DNA from: Planctomycetota bacterium
GTDB taxonomy: Bacteria > Planctomycetota > UBA8108 > UBA1146 > JAJFFE01
Direction of reading: 5' to 3'
Length of the DNA: 36,204 bases
Assembly (NCBI GenBank): GCA_021776775.1
Contig: JAJFFE010000135.1
Location: 1 to 36,204, forward strand
Made by a program: the position numbers and the translations under genes. A model generated the notes under the pieces. The model saw only the letters and a program-made list of their open reading frames with translations. It did not search any database and was not told the origin of the DNA. Every line of letters starts with the position of its first letter. Position 1 is the stretch's first letter. Shown in pieces: positions 24,025-32,000 of the stretch.

Positions 24025-24524
24025 TACTCCGTCGGCAACTCCCCTTGCAGCTTCTGGTCTTTGGCGATGACCGCCTCGGCCATGGACGCTTTGAAGTCGT
24101 TCAACTGCTCGGCCAACCCTTCGTCAGCGATCGATAGCATCTCGACTGCGAGCAGGGCCGCGTTCTTCGAGCCTCCGATGCCGACCGTCGCCACCGGAAT
24201 TCCCGGTGGCATCTGGACCGTCGAGTAGAGCGCGTCGACGCCGTTCATCGCGCCGGACGCGATCGGCACACCGATCACCGGTAGCGTCGTGCTCGCTGCG
24301 AAGACTCCGGCGAGGTGTGCAGCCATGCCGGCGGCCGCGATCACGACGCGGTATCCGTTCTGACGCGCGCCGCTGGCTAATTCGTGGGCAACCGCCGGCG
24401 TTCGGTGCGCCGAACAGACACGGACGTCACAGCCGACACCGAACTCTGCAAGTTGCACCACAGCTTTTTCCATGACCGGGTAGTCGCTATCGCTCCCCAT
24501 CACGATCAGTACGAGCTTCTTCAT
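24024..24524 (-). CDS. purE: 5-(carboxyamino)imidazole ribonucleotide mutase (PurE)
   Basis: PurE converts N5-CAIR to CAIR in purine synthesis. The 166-residue protein matches class I Pur[17 protein letters not shown] at the N-terminus, [15 protein letters not shown] with the phosphate-binding Ser-Ala-His-Arg, [26 protein letters not shown] and [22 protein letters not shown]. The start is the ATG at 24524, which overlaps the purC stop (ATGA) and has AGGAG about 8 bases upstream. The product of this step is the substrate feeding the reaction of PurC, encoded immediately upstream, so this is a compact two-gene purine operon. PurK, which makes N5-CAIR in this route, is not in the window. Confidence 0.97.
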   Translation of the reverse strand: MKKLVLIVMGSDSDYPVMEKAVVQLAEFGVGCDVRVCSAHRTPAVAHELASGARQNGYRVVIAAAGMAAHLAGVFAASTTLPVIGVPIASGAMNGVDALYSTVQMPPGIPVATVGIGGSKNAALLAVEMLSIADEGLAEQLNDFKASMAEAVIAKDQKLQGELPTE

Positions 24525-25417
24525 GCGCCCCACTCCTGGCCAGTCAGTCGTTGGTAAATCTCTCGATAGCGTGCCACCGTGCCCTCGATCACATCACTCG
24601 GTAGATCGGGCGGCGGTCCGTCTCCGCGCCAGCCGTTGTTGGACAAGTAGTCTCGGACGAACTGCTTGTCGAAACTCGGCGGACTACCCCCCGTCTTGTA
24701 CTCGTCCATCGGCCAGTACCGCGACGAATCGGGCGTCAGTACTTCGTCGGCCAGCACCGGAGTCGTACTGCCCGCTTCGAGACCGAACTCGAACTTGGTG
24801 TCGGCCAGGATCACGCCGCGCTCGCGTGCGTAGGCGCGGCCGAAGGTGTAGATCTCCAGGGAGAGACGTTCGAGCGTGTCGATCATCTCTTGCCCGACGA
24901 TCTCGGCCGCTTGCTCTTTGCTGATGTTCTCGTCGTGCCCGTCGTCGACCTTGGTCGACGGGGTGAAGATCGGCGTCTCGAGTTCGGCCGCTTCTTCGAG
25001 CCCCGCCGGGAGTTCGATCCCGCAGACGGTGCCCTGCGCGCAGTACTCTTTCCAACCGCTCCCGACGAGATACCCGCGAACGACGCACTCGATGGGGAGC
25101 ATCTGGAGTTTCTTCACCAGCACGAACCGCGGCCCCCACGTCTCCGCCACCGCCGCGAACGGCTCCGGCAGGTCCGACGCTGAGGTCGAAATCACGTGGT
25201 TGGCCACCCGATCCCCGAGCTTCGTGAACCAGAAGTCAGAAATCGACGTGAGGATTTCGCCCTTCTCGGGCACGGGTTGCGGCAGGACGACGTCGTAAGC
25301 CGAGACGCGGTCAGTAGCCACGAGTAACAACCGGTCGCCGAGGTCGTAGATATCGCGGACTTTGCCGCTGTAGACGGGTTCGACACCTGGAACACGGGTT
25401 TTTGGAATCGACGGCAC
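24521..25417 (-). CDS. purC: Phosphoribosylaminoimidazole-succinocarboxamide synthase (SAICAR synthetase)
   Basis: PurC joins CAIR with aspartate using ATP to form SAICAR. The 298-residue protein has YSGKVRDIYDLGDRLLLVATDRVSAYDVVLP, LVKKLQMLPIECVVRGYLVGSGWKEY, the acidic FTPSTKVDDGHDENIS loop that binds CAIR and Mg, and LADTKFEFGLE with LADEVLTPDSSRYW. Its length is that of the longer, yeast-like form found in many bacteria rather than the roughly 240-residue E. coli form. GTG 25417 is chosen as start because GGAGG lies about 7 bases upstream. The frame continues far upstream, but only as the antisense of the acetyltransferase gene. It overlaps purE by four bases. Confidence 0.97.
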   Translation of the reverse strand: MPSIPKTRVPGVEPVYSGKVRDIYDLGDRLLLVATDRVSAYDVVLPQPVPEKGEILTSISDFWFTKLGDRVANHVISTSASDLPEPFAAVAETWGPRFVLVKKLQMLPIECVVRGYLVGSGWKEYCAQGTVCGIELPAGLEEAAELETPIFTPSTKVDDGHDENISKEQAAEIVGQEMIDTLERLSLEIYTFGRAYARERGVILADTKFEFGLEAGSTTPVLADEVLTPDSSRYWPMDEYKTGGSPPSFDKQFVRDYLSNNGWRGDGPPPDLPSDVIEGTVARYREIYQRLTGQEWGA

Positions 25418-25448
25418 AGGAACCTCCGCAGTCGGGGAAGCGCGAGAA

Positions 25449-25480
25449 ATTATCCGAGTTCGAACGGTTCGACAACTCGG
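25449..25480 (-). promoter_or_regulatory. Candidate purC promoter with embedded inverted repeat
   Basis: On the minus strand a good -10 hexamer, GATAAT (complement of 25449-25454), lies about 32-37 bases before the purC GTG. A -35-like TTGTCG (complement of 25470-25475) sits upstream with a short 15-base spacer. The spacer region contains inverted arms CCGAGTT/AACTCGG (25454-25460 and 25474-25480) and an inner dyad TCGAAC-G-GTTCGA (25460-25472). The arrangement looks like an operator over a promoter; the regulator is unknown. Confidence 0.3.
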
Positions 25481-25558
25481 GTTGCTCTCGATTCGATGGC
25501 GCGCCACCATCTCGCTCCGGAGCCGACCGCGGCGCCGGGAATCTGATCTGGATCCGAC

Positions 25559-26053
25559 ATGGACTCGTGGCGAGAAGAGCCCCATTTGAACGCACCAACG
25601 GACGTCGAGGTCCGACCCGCACACGCCGACGATCTCTCCTTCATTTTTCACGCGAACCGAGAAATGGCGCGGGAGACTGAGGAGAAGGAACTCGACCCCA
25701 CCACCCTCCAGAACGGCGTTGCCGCGGTGCTCGCCGACGACAGCCTCGGCTTCTACCTGATCGCCGAGTTCGAAGGCGAACCGGCCGGCTCGCTGATGGT
25801 GACCCAGGAGTGGAGCGACTGGCGCAACGGTATGTTCTGGTGGATTCAAAGCGTGTACGTCTTACCGAAGTTCCGCGGCCGCCGCGTCTATTCGGCGCTG
25901 CACCACGCAGTGTGTGATCGAGCCCGGGACGCGGGCGGAGTGTGTGGAGTACGACTGTACGTCGACCGAGAAAACGAGCACGCGCGAAACGTGTACAAGA
26001 AAATGGGCATGGACGTGTCGAACTACGACCTGATGGAAATCGAGCTAACGTGA
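25559..26053 (+). CDS. GNAT-family N-acetyltransferase
   Basis: GNAT enzymes move an acyl group from acyl-CoA to an amine; the acceptor cannot be read here. The 164-residue protein has the fold in order: VEVRPAHADDLSFIFHANREMA (strand 1 and helix 1), LGFYLIAEFEGEPAGSLMVTQEWSDW (strands 2-4), IQSVYVLPKFRGRRVYSALHHAV with the acetyl-CoA pyrophosphate loop in the form RGRRVY, and VRLYVDRENEHARNVYKKMGM, the typical strand 5-helix 4 segment. The ATG at 25559 has only a weak ribosome site. The stop overlaps the GTG start of the radical SAM gene (GTGA), so the two are translationally coupled and may act on one product. The acetyl group could cap something the radical enzyme makes, but this is inference. 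Confidence 0.88.
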   Translation: MDSWREEPHLNAPTDVEVRPAHADDLSFIFHANREMARETEEKELDPTTLQNGVAAVLADDSLGFYLIAEFEGEPAGSLMVTQEWSDWRNGMFWWIQSVYVLPKFRGRRVYSALHHAVCDRARDAGGVCGVRLYVDRENEHARNVYKKMGMDVSNYDLMEIELT

Positions 26054-27381
26054 ACGCTCTGGCCGACAACGTCGAGTCCCCGGAGCTGCGTCGCGAACGC
26101 ATCCGGCGGCTCCAACGTGAGTTTGCGGATCTTCCCGCGGAAGCCGTGCTCAAAGAAGACCTGCTACGGACCGGTATGGCCTTCACCACCGAAGCGCTGC
26201 GCTACTGCGCGGACTTCAAGACGAAGTCGTACTTTATCTTCAGCTTCGACATGGTCCCCATCGAGAGCATGTCCAACGAAGAAAACCTGCGCGCCCCGGA
26301 AGAAGTTCAATTCTCCGGCGGCCCCCTCGGTTATCGCACGACGACCGTCTCGGTTCGCGTAAACCCGGCATCACCGCATCGAGTCGACTTCGTCGACGGT
26401 GCACTCAAACTCTTTATCGGCAACGAAGTCGAGGCGTCGCTCGATCTGCTCGGCGTCCCTCCGTACTACCAAAAGACGTTGGCATCGGGTCAGCCCGTGC
26501 ACGAGGTCGCGCCGACCATCGAGTGGGGTTACTTGATCTACCTCACCGTGTACCGAAAGTGCCAGTACTTCGGATTCAAAGAGGAGTGTCGCTTCTGCGA
26601 CATCAACGAGAACTATCGCCAGCAGGTCAAGGCGGGGCGTCCGTACCGGACGGTCAAGCCACTCGACGAGGTGATGGAGGCGCTCGGAATCATCGCCGAC
26701 ACCGACAGTGCCGCGAAGGCGTACACGTTGACCGGTGGCAGCATTACGCGACATCTCAAGGGCAAGCTCGAAGCGGACTTCTACGCCGAATACGCGGAGG
26801 CTATCGAGCGGGAGTACCCCGGTCGCTGGATCGGAAAAGTCGTCGCGCAAGCGTTACCCGAAGATCAACAGAAGCGGTTCGTCGACGCCGGCATTCGCAT
26901 CTACCACCCGAACTACGAGGTGTGGGATGAAGAGCTCTTCAAGAAAATCTGTCCCGGCAAGGAAGCGTACGTCGGTCGCGCAGAGTGGCACCGACGCATT
27001 CTCGCGGCGCGCGACATCTTCGGCCCCGAGAACGTGATTCCGAACTTTGTCGCGGGGATCGAGATGGCACGGCCCCACGGCTTCGAAAACGTCGACGACG
27101 CGCTGCGATCCACCGGCGAAGGGTTGGAGTGGTTCATGTCGCAGGGCGTCGCGCCGCGATTCACCGTGTGGTGCCCGGAACCGCTCGCGCAACTCGGCAC
27201 CGCCGAGGGGCCGGCTCCGCTGGAATACCATGTCGGGCTGTTGCGCGTCTGGCGGGACACCCACGCCCGACACGGATTGCCGGTCCCGCCGGGCTACGGA
27301 CCGCCCGGTGCCGGAAACGCGCTGTTCAGTGTTTCGTCGTTCATGGATGTCATCGAGCCACAGGTTTCGGAAAAGGTCTAA
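26050..27381 (+). CDS. Radical SAM protein with atypical C-x8-C-x2-C cluster motif
   Basis: The 443-residue protein has an N-terminal region of about 160 residues that I do not recognise (for example EEVQFSGGPLGYRTTTVSVRV and FIGNEVEASLDLLGVPPYYQ). A radical SAM-like barrel follows, beginning YLTVYRKCQYFGFKEECRFCDIN. Cys171, Cys180 and Cys183 would ligate the [4Fe-4S] cluster, with C-x8-C spacing instead of the usual C-x3-C. LTGGS may be the SAM-binding GGE-like motif. Later segments alternate strand and helix as in the barrel (VVAQALPEDQQKRFVDAGIRIYHPNYEVWDEELFKKICPGK). GTG 26050 is chosen as start because it overlaps the acetyltransferase stop; an upstream in-frame extension is antisense-like. 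The substrate is unknown. The gene converges on RNase D with a 4-base gap. Confidence 0.85.
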   Translation: MNALADNVESPELRRERIRRLQREFADLPAEAVLKEDLLRTGMAFTTEALRYCADFKTKSYFIFSFDMVPIESMSNEENLRAPEEVQFSGGPLGYRTTTVSVRVNPASPHRVDFVDGALKLFIGNEVEASLDLLGVPPYYQKTLASGQPVHEVAPTIEWGYLIYLTVYRKCQYFGFKEECRFCDINENYRQQVKAGRPYRTVKPLDEVMEALGIIADTDSAAKAYTLTGGSITRHLKGKLEADFYAEYAEAIEREYPGRWIGKVVAQALPEDQQKRFVDAGIRIYHPNYEVWDEELFKKICPGKEAYVGRAEWHRRILAARDIFGPENVIPNFVAGIEMARPHGFENVDDALRSTGEGLEWFMSQGVAPRFTVWCPEPLAQLGTAEGPAPLEYHVGLLRVWRDTHARHGLPVPPGYGPPGAGNALFSVSSFMDVIEPQVSEKV

Positions 27382-27385
27382 GCGT

Positions 27386-28552
27386 TCACTCACGTTCTTC
27401 GAAGACCGGCTCCAAACTCTCCGGGTCGACGTGAACCCAGACCTTGCCGTGCAAGAATGCTTCGAGCTTGCGCCCCACCAAGTCCCCGCGCCACCCGCTG
27501 ACGAGCGGGTTGTGCTCGGTGGGTCGACTCTCGAGGTGCGCGCGAACGAGATTCTGAACGTCGGCCGACTTGCCGACCATGCTCGTCGAGATCGACGCGT
27601 TCTGACACTCCGACTTGAGGAACGCATGCAGGAAATCACCGACGAGTTCGGCCGATGCCGGCAGCCGCTTACGCTTCTCATCTCGCGGACACTCGTCATC
27701 AGGAATGGCAACGCCGTCGGCGATCGCTTGCAGCATGCCCTGGGCTGACTGTCGCACCGTTTGCGGGCGCAACGCTCGGATCCGTCCCAACGCGTCTTCG
27801 TTCTTGGGACGCGTCCGGGCGATCTCGACCAGCGCCTCGTCGGCAACAATGGTGCGTCGCGGCTTGTCTCGCTTGCGTGCGTCTGCCTCGCGCCAGGCGG
27901 CAAGCTCTCTGAGCACGGCCTGGCCCCGCGAATCGAGCGTGCCGAACCTCTTCACCTTGCGGTAGAGATTCGCGTCCGGGGTCACGTAGAAGTCTCGCGA
28001 CTCGTAACGCCGAAACTCCTCTCCTACCCAGTCCCCACGGCCGAGTTCGTCAAGCCTGGCCAGCAGCGCGTCGTGCACGGGTAGCAAGTAGACGACGTCG
28101 TCGAGCGCGTAGCGCTCCTGCTTCTCGGTGAGGGGGCGACGCAACCAATCGGTGAAGCTCTCCCCTTTGGCTAGCGTGACGCCCAACATGCGATCGACCA
28201 GGGCGCCGTAGGCAATCTGATTGCCGAGTCCGCACATGGCGGCGGCGAGCTGAGTGTCGAAAATGTTCCGCGGCTCTCGCTCACTGCGATAATAGAAGAT
28301 CTCGAGGTCCTGCGATCCGGCGTGAAGAACCTTGATCACGTCCGGGTCCGAGATGGCCTCGTCGAGCGGTGCCAAGTCCACCGGGCCCAACGGGTCGACC
28401 AAAACGTAGGTGTCCTCGACCGAGATCTGTACCAACGCCAGTTGAGGATAGTAGGTCCGCTCGCGAATGAACTCGGCGTCGATGCCGAATCGGCCGACGT
28501 CTCGCGCTCGGCGCAGCAAATCATCCAGCTCAGCGGTGGTCGTGAGGTACAA
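27386..28552 (-). CDS. rnd: Ribonuclease D
   Basis: RNase D trims tRNA and small RNA 3' ends, releasing nucleotides one by one. The 388-residue protein has the DEDDy exonuclease core: FGIDAEFIRERTYYPQLALVQI (Asp25, Glu27), VLHAGSQDLEIFYY (Asp82), and RYALDDVVYLLPVH (Tyr148, Asp152). One HRDC-like helical domain follows (RAVLRELAAWREADARKRDKPRRTIVADEALVEIARTRPK) and a weaker second helical part completes the usual length. TTG 28552 is the likely start, giving the family-like MYLTTTAELDDLLRRA, with AGAGG about 9 bases upstream. It lies 15 bases after the membrane-anchored NTF2-like gene, so it is probably the third gene of the 2-oxoglutarate dehydrogenase transcript. Confidence 0.95.
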   Translation of the reverse strand: MYLTTTAELDDLLRRARDVGRFGIDAEFIRERTYYPQLALVQISVEDTYVLVDPLGPVDLAPLDEAISDPDVIKVLHAGSQDLEIFYYRSEREPRNIFDTQLAAAMCGLGNQIAYGALVDRMLGVTLAKGESFTDWLRRPLTEKQERYALDDVVYLLPVHDALLARLDELGRGDWVGEEFRRYESRDFYVTPDANLYRKVKRFGTLDSRGQAVLRELAAWREADARKRDKPRRTIVADEALVEIARTRPKNEDALGRIRALRPQTVRQSAQGMLQAIADGVAIPDDECPRDEKRKRLPASAELVGDFLHAFLKSECQNASISTSMVGKSADVQNLVRAHLESRPTEHNPLVSGWRGDLVGRKLEAFLHGKVWVHVDPESLEPVFEERE

Positions 28553-28567
28553 GGCGACGAGCCTCTT

Positions 28568-29053
28568 TCAGAACGGTCGACGCCCGTCGAGCGTCTTTCG
28601 TTCGCATTTGTGGATCAACCAGCGACCGCCAACGCGAATCATGTCAGCTTGAACGGACAACTTCCATTCGACAACCGGCTCTTCGTCTCGTCGCAGCCGT
28701 GACACGATCAACACCATGTCCACCGCGGCCGTGGTATCCGAGACGACGTCGACGAACGTCAGCGGTTCGTCGAGGGCGATATCATAGGAGAACAGCTTAG
28801 TCTTCGCGTCACGTTCCTTGAGGACGAATCCGGTGAAAACGGTCCGCAGCGTCTCGCGGTCGGCGCCCGTGGGACCGTCGACCCAATCTTCGGCAAAATG
28901 CGACGCCAGCCGGCGGGGGCTCGCCTCGTCGAAGGCCGCTTCCAGACGCTCGAGTTCTCGGCGTATCGCCGCCTCTGGCTCGAGTGGCCAGAAAAACCAC
29001 GCCGCGGCGATCACCACAACAACGGCGACCAAAATGGCTGGGGCGCGACTCAT
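28568..29053 (-). CDS. Membrane-anchored NTF2/SnoaL-like protein, function unknown
   Basis: The predicted 161 residues start with a single hydrophobic segment (ILVAVVVVIAAAWFFWPL), likely an anchor placing the rest outside the cytoplasm. The rest has the layout of small NTF2/SnoaL-like domains: an opening helix EAAIRRELERLEAAFDEASPRRLASHFAEDWVDG, then strands ending in VVEWKLSVQADMIRVGGRWLIHKCE. No catalytic residues stand out. ATG 29053 has GAGG about 5 bases upstream, the site lying at the end of the preceding 2-oxoglutarate dehydrogenase gene, 7 bases away. Similar anchored domains often follow unrelated genes in these genomes, so neighbourhood alone does not define a role. Confidence 0.8.
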   Translation of the reverse strand: MSRAPAILVAVVVVIAAAWFFWPLEPEAAIRRELERLEAAFDEASPRRLASHFAEDWVDGPTGADRETLRTVFTGFVLKERDAKTKLFSYDIALDEPLTFVDVVSDTTAAVDMVLIVSRLRRDEEPVVEWKLSVQADMIRVGGRWLIHKCERKTLDGRRPF

Positions 29054-29060
29054 GGGCGCC

Positions 29061-32000
29061 TCAAACGGGTTGCTTCCACACCGCGGTCAGTTCACCCGTC
29101 AACCCCCAGTCGACGAGCGAACGTTGCTCCGCGACGTGACGAGAGTGCGATCCGGTCGCGGTGCTTGCGCTCCAGGGGCGCCCTACATACGACAAGCGGT
29201 GCGTGTCGGAGAGCAGCTCGGCGAACCGTTCGTCGACGAAATCCCACCCGCCCATGTTACGCGGCTCCTCCTGCAGCCAGACCACGTCGGTGGCGTTGGT
29301 GTAGCGCGCGAGCGTGGCGACAATCGCTTCGCCCGGGAACGGGTAGAACTGCTCCATGCGAAGAATCGCAACGTTGTTCGTCTCCAACTCACGACGACGA
29401 GCGGCGAGATCGTAGTAGACCTTGCCGCTACAGAACACGACGCGGTCGATGTCCTCGTCGGCCGCGGTGCTTTCGTCGGCGATCAGCTCTTCGAAACAAC
29501 CAGAGACGAGATCCGCCACGGCGGACGCCGCCGCGGGCAATCGGAGCAAGCTCTTGGGCGTCATCACGATGAGCGGCTTACGTTCCTCAGCCGCGACTTG
29601 GCGACGGAGCAGGTGGAAATACTGCGCCGAATTCGAAGCGTTGACGATCTGCATGTTGCCTTCAGATGCCAATTGAAGAAAGCGTTCGAGTCGCGCGCTC
29701 GAGTGCTCGGGCCCTTGCCCTTCGTACCCGTGCGGTAGCAACAGGACCAGCGATGACTTCTGACGCCACTTCTCCTCGCCGCTCGACAGGTACTGGTCGA
29801 TGATCACTTGGGCGCCGTTGACGAAGTCACCGAATTGCGCTTCCCACAACACCAACGCGTCGGGACTCGCAACCGAGTATCCGTAGTCGAAGCCCATGAC
29901 ACCGAACTCCGACAACGGGCTGTCGAACACTTCGAACACCCCTTGATCGTCGCTGACGTGGGCGAGCGGCACATGGCCGTTCCCATTCACGGCGTCGTAA
30001 ACGCACGCGTGACGTTGGTTGAACGTGCCTCGTCCCGAGTCTTCACCACTCAGCCGAATGCGGGTGCCTTGGTCGACGATCGAAGCGAACGCCAAGCTCT
30101 CGGCCAAACCCCAGTCGATTCGGTCTCCGGCGAACGACTTCTTACGCGCTTCGAACAAGCGCATGAGCTTGGGATGCGGCTGGAAGCCGTCGGGCAGTTG
30201 CGTAATAGCCCCCAGGTACTGCGCAAGTTGATCCTCAGGCAGGCCGGTCTCGATGTGCGGTCGGACCGCGCCTTCCTTGTACTCGAGGCACGGTTGCGGC
30301 TGCGCGTCATCCTGCTCGTCCTTGATGCCCTTTGCATCCGCCAGCGACGACGCGAGCCGCTGGTGAAAATCGTCGAGCATGCGCTCGCCCGTTTCGACGT
30401 CGATCTCGCCACGGATCAAGAGCCGCTCCATGGAAAGCTTTCGAACCGAACGATGCTGGCGAATCTGGTCGTACATGAGTGGCTGCGTCAGCGCCGGTTC
30501 GTCGGCTTCGTTGTGACCCCACAAGCGGTATCCCACGATGTCGACGACAACGTCTTCGTGGAACTGCTGCCGGTAGGCGAATGCGTGCTGCATGACGCGC
30601 ACCGCCGCTTGCGGATGGTCGGCGTTCACGTGGAAGATCGGCGCCCCGATGCTCTTTGCGACGTCCGTCGCATAGTGAGTCGAACGCGAATCTTCCGGGC
30701 TTGTCGTGAAGCCAATCTGGTTGTTGATGATCACGTGCACCGTACCACCGGTGCGATACCCCTCGAGGCGGCAGAAGTTCAGCGTCTCGAAGACGACGCC
30801 CTGTCCGGCAAACGCGGCGTCGCCGTGCACGAGGACCGGAACGATCTTCTCGCCCTGCTCGTCGTTCGCCAAATCTTGCATGGCGCGCGCCATGCCCTCG
30901 ACGACGGGGTTCACCGATTCCAGGTGGCTCGGATTCGAGGCAAGCGTAACCCGAACGTCCGTCCCTTCCGGTGACGTGTAGGTACCCGTCATGCCGAGGT
31001 GGTACTTGACGTCGCCCGAGCCCTGTGTGCTCTGCGGGTCGACGTCTTCAAACTCTTGGAACACCTGCGAGAACGACTTGCCGACGACATTGACGAGAAC
31101 ATTCAGGCGGCCACGGTGAGCCATCCCGATGACAATGTCCTCGACCCCCGCTTTCGCGGCGTCACTCAGGAGGGAGTCCAAGCTCGGCACCAACGCTTCG
31201 CAACCCTCGAGCGAAAAACGCTTCTGGCCGATGTAGCTCTTCCCGAGAAACTTTTCGAACGCCTCGGCGGCGTTGAGTTTCGCGAGGATGTGAAGCTTCT
31301 CTTCTACCGTGAACACTTCGTTCTCTTGTGATTCGAAGTGCTCCTGTAACCAAGCCCGTTTTTCGGGATTGGTGATGTGCATGTACTCGACGCCGGTGTA
31401 TTGGCAGTACGCCTGGCGCAGTACGTCGAGAATGTCGCGCAGTTTCGCGGTCTGGTGCCCGCCGACCCCATCACAGATGAACGTGCGATCGAGATCCCAG
31501 ACGCTGAGTCCGTAAGAGTAGAGTTCCAACTCGGGATGCGGTTCCGGCTGGGTACCGAGTGGATCGAGACTAGCGAGCAAGTGACCGCGAACTCGGTGAG
31601 CACGGATCAGTTGCAGCACCTGCGCCTGCTTCACCGCCGCCACTGGAATGCCGGCGCGAGCGAACGCGAGCTCGGCTCCGCTCATCGCTCCGACGTCGTC
31701 GGAGGCTGCCGAGGACCAAGCCATCGGTTCGAGCGGGATCTTCAGCGTTGCGAAGATATCCGTGTAGAAGTCGTCCGCCCCGAGCAGCAGCTGTTCCGCT
31801 CGAGCCAAGAACGCGCCCGATTCCGCTCCCTGAATGATGCGGTGGTCGTACGTGCTAGTGAGCGTCATCACCTTGGAAAGGCCGAGTTGCGCGATGGAGT
31901 CCGAGGTCATGCCCGCGCAGTGCGGCGGGTAGCCAATCGAGCCGATGCCGATGATCGACCCTTGACCCGCCATCAGACGCGGCACCGAAAGCACCGTGCC

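Noticed and set aside
25418..25849. N-terminal extension of the purC frame by 144 codons
   Set aside because: It runs antisense through the acetyltransferase gene; GTG 25417 has a strong ribosome site and gives normal PurC length.
29808..30974. 388-codon open frame on the plus strand
   Set aside because: Antisense to the E1 part of the 2-oxoglutarate dehydrogenase gene, composition typical of a mirror frame.
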